Translations under genes and position numbers: made by a program | Assembly: GCA_948146395.1 (NCBI GenBank) | Contig: OX411552.1 | Coordinates: 11,447,957 to 11,511,956, forward strand | DNA from: Fragum whitleyi | Lineage: Eukaryota; Mollusca; Bivalvia; Cardiida; Cardiidae | Reading direction: 5' to 3' | DNA: 64,000 nt | The notes under the pieces: generated by a model | What the model saw: only the letters and a program-made list of their open reading frames with translations | What the model was told of the DNA's origin: nothing | The model's database searches: none | In this document: piece by piece, positions 33,609-44,057 of the stretch | Numbering within the stretch: the stretch's first letter is position 1 | Layout: the number at the start of each line of letters is the position of its first letter

Positions 33609-35105
33609 TTGGGTGTAAATAAAGCCACTGGCATTGATAGAATACCTGCTAAACTAATTAAAATGAGTAAACCACTAATCATTGATCCCATTACCGAACT
33701 AATTAACTCCTCTGTTGCATGTGATAAATTCCTTTCAAGAATGAAAGAAGCTCAAGTTATACCGCTTCACAAAAAGAATGATGTAATGCAAAAATCCAAC
33801 TATAGACCTGTAAGCATCTTACCTATGACATCGAAGATCTTTGAAAAGGTGTTATCCCAACAGTTATACGACTATTTTTCAAATATTTTTCATGATTATC
33901 TGTGTGCTTTTAGGAAAGGTCATGGGTGTCAAACCACAATATTGAAACTTCTGGAGGATTGGAAGCAAGCGCTCGACAAAAATCAATATGTTGCGGCTAT
34001 ACTAATGGATCTCTCAAAAGCGTTTGACTGTCTCCCTCATGATATTCTGTTATGCAAACTGTCAGCTTATGGTCTCTCCGAATCAGCAGTCAAACTTCTA
34101 AAATCATATTTAAGCCAAAGAAAGCAACAGGTTAAAATTGGAAACGTTGTTAGCTCTTTTACAGAAATAAAGAAGGGTGTTCCTCAAGGTTCTATCCTAG
34201 GCCCCTTATTATTTAACATTTTTGTTAATGACATATTCTATTTTATCCACAGAAGCACTCTGTACAATTATGCTGATGACAACACCTTGTCTTACTCCTC
34301 TTCAAACTATCATGACTTAATAAAAACTTTGGAAAATGAAAGCAGAACTCTTATAGACTGGTTCAGATTTAACAAGATGCAGGCAAATCCTGAGAAATTT
34401 CAAGCAATTGCTGTTGGTAAAAAAACCCAAACTAAGTCTCCTGTTTTCAGTGTTGGTAACGCAAATATTTCTTGTGATGAAGTCGTAAAATTATTAGGGA
34501 TTGATATTGACTTCAGACTCTCCTTTGACCAACACATTTCAAATCTATGTAAAAAAGCAGCGCGTCAGTTAAATATTCTAAAGAGAATAGGGAGTAAGCT
34601 AGACAGACTTAATAAGCTCACTATCTTTTACTCATTTATAATGTCAAATTTTAACTTTTGTCCTTTGTCTTGGCATTTTTGTTCAGTGAGAAACACCAAC
34701 AAAATTGAGAAAATTCAAGAAAGGGCTTTGCGATTTGTCTACAATGACTATACCACAAGATATGAAGATCTTCTTGATAGGGCGAAGCTTCCAAGCTTCC
34801 ATATCAGACGAATGAGAACTATGGCACTTGAAACATTTAAAATCTTTCATAATTTGGCTCCACCCGTTCTAGAAAATCTTATTCAAAAAAAGGAATGTCG
34901 TTATAATTTTAGATACTCTAATCTTTTACAGGTTCCCCGCATAAATACAAGTAAAGCAGGTAAAAGTTCATTTCGTTATGCTGCTCCTGTTCTTTGGAAT
35001 AGTCTGCCAGAACAATATAGACAGGCAAGCAGTTTTGGCCAATTCAAGGCTCTAATGTCCAATTGGAATGGCCAGGACTGCCGATGCAATGTCTGCTCAG
35101 GCTGA
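33609..35105 (+). CDS. LINE reverse transcriptase, intact frame
   Basis: 498 codons from the first internal Met; the open frame actually extends upstream to about 33360, so this Met is not the natural start. RT motifs: SNYRPVSILPMTSKIFEKVL (about residues 63-82), motif A ILMDLSKAFDCLPHDIL (131-147), motif B KKGVPQGSILGPLLFNIF (188-205), motif C NYADDNTL (220-227). The C-terminal region has the thumb and the RYAAPVLWNSLP signature typical of Jockey/CR1-type LINEs, ending with CRCNVCSG. It copies LINE RNA into DNA at a nicked target. With the endonuclease broken and truncated, autonomous movement is unlikely. Confidence 0.9.
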   Translation: MGVNKATGIDRIPAKLIKMSKPLIIDPITELINSSVACDKFLSRMKEAQVIPLHKKNDVMQKSNYRPVSILPMTSKIFEKVLSQQLYDYFSNIFHDYLCAFRKGHGCQTTILKLLEDWKQALDKNQYVAAILMDLSKAFDCLPHDILLCKLSAYGLSESAVKLLKSYLSQRKQQVKIGNVVSSFTEIKKGVPQGSILGPLLFNIFVNDIFYFIHRSTLYNYADDNTLSYSSSNYHDLIKTLENESRTLIDWFRFNKMQANPEKFQAIAVGKKTQTKSPVFSVGNANISCDEVVKLLGIDIDFRLSFDQHISNLCKKAARQLNILKRIGSKLDRLNKLTIFYSFIMSNFNFCPLSWHFCSVRNTNKIEKIQERALRFVYNDYTTRYEDLLDRAKLPSFHIRRMRTMALETFKIFHNLAPPVLENLIQKKECRYNFRYSNLLQVPRINTSKAGKSSFRYAAPVLWNSLPEQYRQASSFGQFKALMSNWNGQDCRCNVCSG

Positions 35106-35802
35106 CATTGAGTAGGATCAGCAACTACTATTTCCGTGTGTCTCGTTCTCTGTTCTGTGCCCATCTCTGTGTTGTCTCAATATATTCAGACCTTTTCATT
35201 GTAGTCTGCGTTACTTATATCTGCTGCATATGTGTGTATCTGTATTTGTGAATTTTTGTTGCATATGTGTGTTATCTGTATTTGTGAATTTTTGTTGCAA
35301 TATTGGTTATTCACTTAATTTTGTATAATCCTTTGTAGTTTTAATTAGATAAAAACTATTTTTATATCTAATCAGAAATGGGAATGGGGCCCCTCTTGAT
35401 GAAAGTACACCTCTGTATTATTTCATCGAGGGTTTGTTTCCTGCTGGTAGTAGTACTTGATACTACCCAGGAAAAGGGAAGGGGGTGGTTTAACTTATTC
35501 CTTTATTTATTTACCATTTTTAAATCTCATGTGATTCTAACGTATCTTATATCTCCATTTTACTAGTAAACTTATTTGTGATTATTTAATATTTATAACC
35601 TGCTTTCTATTCATTTAAATTTCATTACCTTTTTGTAAATTGAAATTGTTTTATATGTATGCTTTTAACTATATGTCATATGTTTCTAACCCATATATGC
35701 TTAATATATTAACCTTAGAATGCTTTATATGCTAGTCGGTTCAAAAGCTATTGTTAGCTTATGTTTGTTGTTATGCTGTCTTGCCGACTTTAAATAAATC
35801 TT

Positions 35803-35841
35803 ATGTTATCTTATCTTATCTTATCTTATCTTATCTTATCT
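35803..35841 (+). repeat. (TTATC)n LINE tail
   Basis: About seven TTATC units end the LINE in place of poly-A, as in CR1/L2-like lineages with microsatellite tails. Confidence 0.9.
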
Positions 35842-35848
35842 TACCCTG

Positions 35849-35979
35849 CCCTGCATTCAGGATGACAAAACGGTGCAAATAATTTGCCAATTATACCCGG
35901 CTTTGCACGAAAGTGCACGTGCGAAGCGAGGTATAACTGGATAACTGTTTGTACCGTTTTGTTATCCTAAACGCAGGGC
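35849..35979. repeat. Family E hairpin, well-preserved copy
   Basis: Outer arms CTGCATTCAGGATGACAAAA and GTTATCCTAAACGCAGGG; inner arms CGGTGCAAATA with TGTTTGTACCG; then TATACCCGGCTTTGCAC with GTGCGAAGCGAGGTATA. The fold is about 130 nt. Other copies: 26770, 40187, 46741, 59615 and 62438. Confidence 0.8.
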
Positions 35980-36061
35980 CGCCATACATGTAGCGGTGTT
36001 TTATCCGTCATAGTGAAACCTGTCCCGCCCTAACAGACCCTCATCCTTCTCGGTCGTGGGC

Positions 36062-36240
36062 TTATTTATTAGCAACTTTGAATCGTTCACTAGTGCGACG
36101 CCACATCAGTCTTCTCCCATCAAGAATGACCCAGTTGAATCTTGATTCATCGCTGAACATTCCATGGAACCACTGGTTTATGTTCCAGCGTCACCGCTCT
36201 CTACACTAGGCCTACACCAAGCGTTCATGTTTTGGAGTCA
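36062..36240 (-). pseudogene. Tc1-like transposase fragment
   Basis: On the - strand, QWFHGMFSDESRFNWVILDG matches the catalytic-core segment of Tc1-type transposases around the second Asp (W..V.FSDESRF). Just upstream KHERLV, RER and RWNI are readable between stops, and RRLMWRR follows. Only about 55 codons survive. A second copy lies in duplication unit 2. No Tc1 terminal repeats are visible around it. Confidence 0.7.
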
Positions 36241-36269
36241 GTGATAAGACAACTTTGGCTGCTTTGCGT

Positions 36270-36690
36270 TACAGTTAGTAACATCGTGATATTGACATTC
36301 ATCCCAATCAAATTCCGTTCTAAATCACTCATTTAGTGCTCCAATTATTAATTCCAAACACTCACTCAAAAACGCTCATAAATCGCCAAAAAAGATAAGA
36401 TCATATTCAAAATAAATATAAACAGTAAAGTAAGAAAAAAAGTCCTAAATAAATGCATTGGTTGTAATTGTAGGCGTCTGATTTGTTCTTAAAAAACTGG
36501 GCATCTATCTATAGATCTTATGCGTATTTTATTCAAGGGGGTAATAAATATCGCAAATTTTGTTCATCCTGAACAAAATTAAAGATATTGGATTACATTC
36601 CGTTAATTTCAATCAAAACTCACTCGTCGCATTCATTCAATTTAATTCCAAAATCATCGACCTTGCCATTTTACGATGATCTGAACTGTA
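36270..36690 (-). mobile_element. Family A MITE, full length
   Basis: Left TTACAGTTAGTAACATCGTG, right TACGATGATCTGAACTGTA. Its counterpart in unit 2 (40603-40813) has lost 36481-36763, that is, the palindrome and right half. Confidence 0.88.
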
Positions 36691-36763
36691 AGGCCGTCTG
36701 TGTGGAGACGGATTCAGATACTTTGTTTCGAGACGTTGACCCCTCTGACCTCTTGAAGTTGCT

Positions 36764-38030
36764 GTTGCGGTTCCATTGCCAACCGCCTCTCTAAACCACA
36801 AGTGGGTTTTCGATTATTTTACGGCTTGTTTTGCGCGTTATTTAAAGAGAACGGTTTCTGCATATGGAAACAACGTAGAATAATGTTAGTAAAAGTACAT
36901 AAACTAGCTTCTTTTTAACGCTTGATATCAAATGAATGGCTCGATCATTGAAACTAACAATTAAAATACCTAGTGTCATTTAATGAGGAGGGGTCATCAT
37001 AAAATAACGAAAAACTTTTTTGCATAGAAAGGTCTGCTGAATTTTTTACCAAAAAAAGGGAAAATATGGTTTTTAAACTCATCGGGAAATGAGAAAAATT
37101 CATTGAGTAAATTCTTCAAAAACATTTTTGTGGCAATTTCCCCCCTTACAAAAATTACCAAATAAGTGCATTTTCACTTGTGAACGCTCATTATGAAAAT
37201 GTGATTGATTAAAGAGAAATTTCCTTGGCCACAGCCTTCGTGTACATGTATAAGGTCTATCAGCATGCATGTGTTTTATAGCTATCGGCTGGTACTGAGT
37301 TTATACTTGACCTAAAACGAGTATAAACATTTAACTGAAAAACGGCCAGTACCACTCAAGGGCCGATAACGCAAGCATGAAAACGAGCATGGAATGGTAC
37401 CTACAAATTTTGATTTAATGACGATATAATGTAAATAAAAAACATACACTTGTAAAAGGCCACGTTGCATTTTCCACATTCTAACATATTTATAGTCATT
37501 AAATGAACAATCTTTTATTCCCATATGAAAGGCCGTTCAATAATGCGTATTCTAAAAGAAAAATGGATTCGAATTGTTGTCCTTGGTGTCTCTAACATAC
37601 GATCGAACACAACAACCCTCCATCATGAAAGTCACAAAAGTTGCACATTTTCCAAGAATTTCAAATGCTCAGTCTAAGTAATACTCGACGATTAATCCTA
37701 TAAGTGACAAACGTCGATAGCTATTGCGTGTCAGATACCGAATCGCTGAAGAAAATAACATTGTGGCTCTTTTGTTTTTCTTACAAAAATAAAATGTTAA
37801 AATTACCCCACCCACCAATGTTAATTTTGAAATCATGTGTACCCTTGAAGTCCGTCAAATTAAATGCTTTCCTCACATTTTTTCAATGCCATGTTTATTA
37901 AAGATTCTCCCTTAATGATTTTTTTAAAAATCTGACTACTACTTCCTATTTCAGATACCAAAGGGAAATATTTCCTTTTCCGCAAAAACCAAGTGGCCGC
38001 TTAGAAGTTCGTTTCAGTGTATGAAAACAA
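36764..38030. repeat. 1.25-kb repeated segment, copy 1
   Basis: It runs from TTGCGGTTCCATTGCC to GTGGCCGCTTAGAAGTTCGT and is repeated at 40814-42062. The right edge resembles the TIR of the 3725-4440 element, but no matching inverted end is seen at the left. No ORF longer than about 80 codons. Origin unknown. Confidence 0.7.
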
Positions 38031-38335
38031 GAAAAAAATCATAGGGTAGAAAATATGACGCCATGTGTCCATTGCTACCCTTATGTAGATTATGGAGAGC
38101 TCGATTGGTGATAAACCGATCGATCCGGGCTTCTTTACATCTTGGTTGCACACTTCTTTTGATATCAACAGCGTCACTAGTCCTTAGGTTTCCTGACCAC
38201 AACCAACAGTCGTTGAGTGTTACTACAGCCTCTGCTTGTCTTCTGCCGGTTTGTAGCAAACCAATAGCAATAGTACACCAACGTTAAGCTTTTGTAAGAC
38301 GTTGTATTATTCCAATAATAAAATGGATTATAGTA
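38031..38335. other. Duplicated segment without recognisable gene
   Basis: It includes ACCACAACCAACAGTCGTTG and TTTGTAAGACG, matched at about 42085-42385 in unit 2. Nothing coding is recognised. Confidence 0.45.
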
Positions 38336-38746
38336 TGACCTACGTCGCGGGAGTGAAATTACCCCATTGAATATTTTTGATATTACACGGGTGTTATATC
38401 ACTGGTGTAATAACTATGCAAATGAGGTCAGAGCGAATAGCGAGGCTATTTTGTAACCTCGAAAATGACGTCATAATGTACATATTGTGACGTCAGTTTT
38501 AAACGGCGTTATATGCTTCGCGGAAAATATAAATGCTGAATTTCAAGAATTTGGACGATTGTTTTGGCAAAAATTAGGTCATATTATAAATAGAATATAA
38601 AATTTGTGCTCATTAAATACCGAATTTATTAAACTCGTCATCTAAAACAGATAAAAAAAAAACTCGGCGCAGCCTCGTTTTTATCTGTTTATAGATGACT
38701 TGTTTAATAAATTCGGTATTCAATAAACACTCGTTCAATATCCTTT
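38336..38746 (+). mobile_element. Family B MITE copy with empty site in the duplicate
   Basis: It starts AGTATGACCTACGTCGCGG and ends AATATCCTTTATAT. Unit 2 reads GATTATGAGATTG where unit 1 reads GATTAT, the element, then ATGAGATTG, so the insertion duplicated TA or TAT. The 3' hairpin is CGTCATCTAAAACAGATAAA with TTTTTATCTGTTTATAGATG. Confidence 0.85.
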
Positions 38747-38881
38747 ATATATGAGATTGAGGTCTTCAAAAAACAATATTCTTAAAGTTTTGCTCAACTG
38801 AAGTCAAAATTACCATAATTGCATGCAATGTTCAAATCCCCATACAAACCCCGTCCTTCTTTAATACTGAATGTGCACTTC

Positions 38882-39322
38882 ACAGTAAGCAAGATTGTGA
38901 AATTGACAAGGTGAGTGATTTTGAAATGATTTTGGAAAAAAATTGAATGAGTGTGTGGAGTGAGTTTTGAGTGAAATTAAAGGGAGGTAATCCAATATAG
39001 CTAATTTTGTTCCGGATGACCAAAATTAAGCTATAATTAATACCCCCCTTTAATAAAATATGCAAACAATTTCTATAAATAGATTCATATTTCGTGAAGA
39101 ACGAATCAGACGCTCGTAATTCCGATTTTATTTTTCAGTTTTATCACCATTTTTTCCAACTATATCTATTTTGAATGAAGTTGTCGATCTTATCATTTTA
39201 GTGATTTTGGAGCGTTTTTAATGGTTTGGGTGAGTTTTTGGAAAGATTGAATGGGGCGCTGAGTGAGCGATTAAGAATGAGTTTGATCGAGATGAATGCC
39301 AAATTCTCTATGTTTAAACGGT
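38882..39322 (+). mobile_element. Family A MITE, diverged ends
   Basis: Left ACAGTAAGCAAGATTGTG, right TCTCTATGTTTAAACGGTA. Palindrome at about 38980-39040 with TATAGCTAATTTTGTTCC. Its partner in unit 2 is 42528-42970. Confidence 0.85.
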
Positions 39323-39424
39323 ATGTGCATATTCGAGTCGCTATGGGGAGCAATTACTGCTCTTTTGGATCACTTTTAGTTTTTCTGTAAAGAAAGAAAA
39401 AGGTTGCAAAGTCAAATGACCAAT

Positions 39425-39643
39425 AGCGTCAGCTTTGGTAATACAATATCTCTAATTTCCTGAAATTTGGCGAAGTTAACGGTATTTTATTACTTCCCTT
39501 AAAACGATCTACACATTCTTTGGTTGTATGTTCTCACAGACAAATAATGCGTTTATAACTCTTCACCCGCCATTTGTGGAATTATTTATCAATTTGAATG
39601 AAATGATGACCGTTTTTTACAATTTCGGTGTTTTTTAACGTGA
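39425..39643 (+). mobile_element. Family A subfamily fragment
   Basis: GGTAATACAATATCTCTAAT and AAGTTAACGGTATTTTATTAC are a decayed palindrome; both ends are missing. It matches 43072-43282. Confidence 0.55.
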
Positions 39644-39832
39644 CCCGAATATGACCCTGCTATTTAGATGAATAAAAATCGGATTATTCCTACTAGGCTT
39701 TACACATGCTTTACACATGCTTTCATAGGAATGAATAACAAACGGTATCGAATGAAATATACATTTTGCTAATTGATAAGACACGTCGGTAATTGTTATT
39801 TAAGCATTTTCCCACAGATGTAAGATGTAAGA

Positions 39833-40025
39833 TTCGGGTCAAATAAACCAAGCAATCGTAACTAAATATGTAATTCAGCCATGTATTATCTCATTCGAAT
39901 CGTCTTCTAAAGATATTGCAAGGCAGAATCTAACAATAAATGAAAAATTCCAGTTACGATTTGTAATTTTGACTTACGACTTACGACTTATTTTCGTAAT
40001 AGATTAAGTTAAAAAGGCCCCTGTC
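39833..40025 (+). repeat. Family D copy
   Basis: GATATTGCAAGGCAGAATCTAAC, CAGTTACGATTTGTAATTTTG and AGTTAAAAAGGCCCC. The left TIR is uncertain (CGGGTCAAATAAACC). A partial right-arm copy lies at 32149-32255, ending CAGTAAAACGGGCCCC. Confidence 0.6.
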
Positions 40026-40186
40026 GTCCTGTCAGATAGACACTGACAATTCTACATACTCTCGACGTACCATTGCATTATCATCCTGGACGATGAATTG
40101 TCGTCCGTAGCGGTGAGAAAACGGAATGACATATGGAAGTATTATAGGACATACTCATGATAATATTGGCCCGTCACGCTACCCTG

Positions 40187-40310
40187 TCCTGCGTTCAAGA
40201 TTACAAACCGGTGCAAAAAGTTTACCAATTATAGGCTTCCCCGCTTTGCACTCAAGCGCACGTGCGAAGCGGGGTATAATTGGGAAAACTATATGCACCT
40301 GAACGCAGGG
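40187..40310. repeat. Family E hairpin copy
   Basis: TGCGTTCAAGATTACAAACC at the left and CACCTGAACGCAGGG at the right. The inner stem is CCCCGCTTTGCAC/GTGCGAAGCGGGG. Confidence 0.75.
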
Positions 40311-40404
40311 CTGGCGTACAGGCAGCGGTGTTCTATCCATTCCGCCATGCATGAAAGTAATACCTGAAAACACCCTAACAGACCCTCCTCCGTATCGGTC
40401 GTGG

Positions 40405-40580
40405 GCTAATCTATAAGCAACTTTGAATCGTTCACAAATAGTCTTCTCCGATCAAGAATGTCCCAGTTGAATCTTGATTCATCGCTGAACATTCCATGGA
40501 ACCACTGGTTCATGTTCCAGCGTCACCGCTCTCTACACTAGGCCTACACCAAGCGTTCATGTTTTGGAGTCAGTGATAAG
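40405..40580 (-). pseudogene. Tc1-like transposase fragment, second copy
   Basis: FHGMFSDESRFNWDILD is readable on the - strand. It differs from copy 1 by a small deletion near 40438 and by D for V after NW. Confidence 0.65.
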
Positions 40581-40602
40581 ACAACTTTGGGGTGCTTTGC
40601 GT

Positions 40603-40813
40603 TACAGTTAGTAACATCGTGATATTGACATTCATCTCAATCAAAACCCGTTCTAAATCACTCATTTAGCGCTCCAATTATTCATTCTAAACACTCACTC
40701 AAAAACGCTCATAGATCGCCGAAAAAGGTAAGATCATATTCAAAATAAATATAAACAGTGAAGTAAGAAAGAAAGTCCCAAATGAATGTATAAGTTGAAA
40801 TTGTAAGCGTCTG
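40603..40813 (-). mobile_element. Family A MITE, half deleted
   Basis: Left end TTACAGTTAGTAACATCG is intact. The copy stops at AAGCGTCTG, where the 280-bp deletion begins. Confidence 0.8.
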
Positions 40814-42062
40814 GTTGCGGTTCCATTGCCATCCGCCTCTCTAAACCAAAAGTGGGTTTTCGATTATTTTACGGCTCGTTTTGCGCGTTGTTTAAAGAGA
40901 ACGGTTTCTGCTTATGGAAACAACGTAGAATAATGTTAGTAAAAGTACATAAACTAGCTTCTTTTTAACGCTTGATATCAAATGAATGGCTCGATCATTG
41001 AATTTAACAATTTTAAAAAATACCTAGTGTCATTCAATGAGGAGGGGTCATCATGAAATAACGATCAACTTTTTTATGTGCGTGGAAAGGTCTGCTGAAT
41101 TTTTTACCAAATAAAGGGAAATATGTTTTTTAAACTCATCGGGAAACGAGAAAAATTCATTGAGTAAATTCTTCAAAAACATTTTTTGTGGCAATTTTCC
41201 CCCTTAAAATTACCAAAATAAGTGCATTTTACTTGTGAACGCTCATTATTAAAATGCGCTTTATGAAAGAGAAATTTCCTTGGCAACAGCCATCTTGTAC
41301 ATGTATAAGGTCTATCAGGATGCATGTGTTTTATAGCTTTCGGCTGGTACTGAGTTTATACTTGGCATAAAATGAGTATAAATATTTTACTGAAAAACGG
41401 CCAGCACCACTCAAGTGCAGATAACTCAAGCATGAAAACAAGCATGGCATGTTACCTTCAAATTTTGATATAATGACGATACAATGTTGATAAAAAAAAA
41501 CGTACACTTGTAAACGGCCACGTTGCATTTTCCACATTCTTACATATTTATAGTTATTTAATGAACAATCTTTTATTTCCATATGAAAGGTCAATCAATT
41601 ATGCGTATTCTAAAAGAAAAATCGATTCGAATTGTCCTTGGTGTCCCTAACATACGATCGAACACAAGAACCCTCCATCACGAAAGTCACAAAATTTGCA
41701 CATTTTCCAAGAATTTCAAATGTTCAGTCTAAGAAATACCCGGCGATTAATCCTATAAGTGACTAACAACGATGGCTATTGCGTGTCAGATACCGAATCA
41801 CTGAAGAAAATAATATTATGTCTTTTGTTTTTCACACACAAAAAAGTGCTAAAATTACTCACCCACCAATCTTAATTTTGAAATCCAGGGTACCCTTGAA
41901 CGTCCGTCAAATTAGCTGCTTTCCTCACGTTTTTTTCAAGGACATGTTTATTGAAGATTCTCCCGTAATGATTTTTTAGATAGAATCTAACTACTACTTC
42001 CTATTTCAGATACCAAAGGGAAATATTTCCTTTTCCGCAAAAACGAAATGGCCGTTTAGAAG
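40814..42062. repeat. 1.25-kb repeated segment, copy 2
   Basis: Matches 36764-38030 with scattered substitutions and short indels. Confidence 0.7.
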
Positions 42063-42527
42063 TTCGTTTCAGTGTATGAAAACAAGAAAAAAAATCATAG
42101 GGCAAAAAAAAAATGACACCATGTGTCCGATTCTACCTTAAGATCGATTATGGAGAGCTTGATATGTGATAAACCGGTTGTTTCGAGCTTCTGTAAATGT
42201 TGGTCGCGCAGTTCTTCGAATATCAGCAGCGTCACCAGTCCTTAGACTTTCTGACCACAACCAACAGTCGTTGAGTGTTACTGCAGTCTCTGCTTACACC
42301 TGTCTATTGCCGGTTTGCAGCATACCAACAGCAATAGTACACCAACGTGAAGCTTTTGTAAGACGTCGTATTATTCCACTAATAAAATAGATTATGAGAT
42401 TGTGATCTTCAAAAAAGAATATTCTTAAAGTTTTGCTCAACTGAAGTCAAAATGACTATAATTGCATGCAATGTTCAAATCCACATTAAACCCTGCTCTT
42501 CTTTAATACTGAATTTGCATCACACTT

Positions 42528-42970
42528 TACAGTTGTCACAACATTGTGAAATTGATAAGGTGAGTGATTTAGGAAAAGAAATTGAATGAATGTGTGGAGT
42601 GAGTTTTCAGTGAAATTAAAGGGAGGTAATCCAATATAGCTAATTTTGTTCCGGATGACCAAAATTAGCTATATTTAATACCCCCCCCCCCCCTTTTAAT
42701 AAAATATGCAAACAAGTTCTATGAATAGATTCATATTTCGTGAAGGACGAATCAGACGCTCGTAATTCCGATTTTTTTTTTTCAGTTTTATCACCATTTT
42801 TTCCAACTATATCTATTTTGAATAAATTTGTCGATCATATCTTTTTAGTGATTTTGGAGCGTTTTAAATGGTTTGAGTTAGTTTTTGGAAAGATTGAATG
42901 GAGCGCTGAAGGAGCGATTAGGAATGAGATTGATCGAGATGAATGCCAAATTCTTGATGTTTTAACGGTA
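42528..42970 (+). mobile_element. Family A MITE, partner of 38882-39322
   Basis: Left TACAGTTGTCACAACATTG, right GATGTTTTAACGGTA. A run of about 14 C follows the palindrome (42682-42695). Confidence 0.85.
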
Positions 42971-43071
42971 TGTACATTTTCGAGTCGCTATGAGGAGCAG
43001 TTACTGCTCTTTTGGGCCACTTTTAGTTTTTCTGTAAAGATAAAGGTTGCAAAGTCAAATGACCAATAGCG

Positions 43072-43390
43072 TCAGCTTTGGTAATACAATATCTCTAATT
43101 TCCTGAAATTTGGCGAAGTTAACGGTATTTTATTACTTCCCTTAAAACGATCTACACATTCTTTGGTTGTATGTTCTCACAGACAAATAATGCGTTTATA
43201 ACTCTTCACCCGCCATTTGTGGAATTATTTGTCAATTTGAATGAAATGATGACCGTTTTTAACAATTTCTGTGTTTTTAAACGTTTCTTTGTGACTTAAG
43301 TCGATGTTTCGAATGTATTAAATGGACTGCCAGGTGAGCGATTTAGAAAAGTTTTGACCTAATGAATGTCAATTTCACTATGTAACTAAT
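43072..43390 (+). mobile_element. Family A subfamily copy, left end missing
   Basis: A decayed palindrome as at 39425, then a right half with GGTGAGCGATTTAGAAAAG and CAATTTCACTATGTAACTAA. Confidence 0.55.
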
Positions 43391-43414
43391 TATTATTATG
43401 CATCTATACAAGAC

Positions 43415-43516
43415 CATAGGGGTCCGAAATAACCCCCACCACCATATATACTAATAATATAAACTATATTATTAGTATATATGGTGGTGGGGGGGGGCTT
43501 ATATCGGACCCCTATG
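43415..43516. mobile_element. 102-bp hAT-like hairpin MITE with 8-bp TSD
   Basis: TACAAGAC at 43407-43414 and 43517-43524 is an exact 8-bp target duplication. Between them lies an almost perfect hairpin: CATAGGGGTCCGA at one end and TCGGACCCCTATG at the other, then CCACCACCATATATACTAAT with ATTAGTATATATGGTGGTGG around a short AT loop. An 8-bp duplication and AGGGGTC-type ends point to the hAT superfamily. No coding capacity. Confidence 0.85.
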
Positions 43517-43617
43517 TACAAGACGTATAAACATTTTTACATGATGCAAAAATCGGAGTATAAAACAATCAGATGTGTCCGTAAACTCTTTCGGCTATTC
43601 TTACATGCCACTATTTA

Positions 43618-44057
43618 TACAGTTAATTACATCGTGAAATTGACATTTAACTCAATCAAAACCATTCTAAATCGCTCACTCAGCGCTTCATTCATTCATT
43701 CCAGACACTCACCCAAACCATTCAAAATTGCTCCAAACTCACTGAAAAACATAAAACAACAACTTCGTTAAAAATAAAAATAGTTAGGGAAAAATCGGTA
43801 TTTCACTTATTTTATTGAAATTGAAAGCGTCTGATAGGTTCTTGAAAAATAGGGGGCTATCTATAGAACTTGTGTGCATATTTTATCAAAGGGAGGTTAT
43901 CAATATTGCTAATTTTGTTCATCCTGAACAAAATTTGCAATACTAAATTACCTCCCATTAAATTCACTCAAAAGTCGCTCCACACATTCATTCAATTTCA
44001 TTCATAAATCATTCCAAAATCAATCACCTTGTCAATTTCACGATGTTGTTAACTGTA
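43618..44057 (-). mobile_element. Family A MITE, full length
   Basis: TA CAGTTAATTACATCGTG and CGATGTTGTTAACTG TA: both TIRs and TA flanks are intact. Palindrome about 43890-43955 with loop CATCCT. Confidence 0.92.

Larger units (their letters stand above)
32399..35841 (+). mobile_element. LINE (GVPQGS-type RT) with TTATC tail and intact target duplication
   Basis: It is flanked by TACCCT at 32393-32398 and 35842-35847; the unoccupied site TACCCTGTCCTGCG is preserved at 40180. The order is a 5'-truncated endonuclease domain (32399-32857, LCLYKPP, VIGDLNYDL, LLDVILTN), a linker, RT (open from about 33360 to 35105), a 700-bp 3' UTR and a (TTATC)n tail at 35803-35841. A 36-bp duplication, TTGCATATGTGTG..GTATTTGTGAATTTTTG, lies in the 3' UTR (35222-35298). 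The motifs suggest the Jockey/CR1 group. Confidence 0.88.
32149..39643 (+). repeat. Tandem duplication, unit 1 (with LINE and family B insertions)
   Basis: It matches 39911-43282 in the same order and orientation: the right arm of family D, the site TACCCT, the family E hairpin, a Tc1-like transposase fragment, a family A copy, a 1.25-kb segment (36764-38030), another family A copy, and a diverged family A fragment. By eye the middle parts are about 90-95% alike, while the first 250 bp are nearer 80%. The LINE (32399-35841) and the family B MITE (38336-38746) are present only here. Confidence 0.8.
39911..43282 (+). repeat. Tandem duplication, unit 2 (empty LINE and family B sites)
   Basis: Same order as unit 1, but without the LINE (site TACCCT at 40180-40185) and without the family B MITE. 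A 280-bp internal deletion joins GCGTCTG (40807-40813) to TTGCGGTTCC. The unit ends at about 43282, within GTGTTTTTAAACGT. Confidence 0.8.

Noticed and set aside
36764..38030. Treating the 1.25-kb repeated segment as a TIR transposon because its right end resembles the 3725-4440 TIR
   Set aside because: No matching inverted end was found at the left border.
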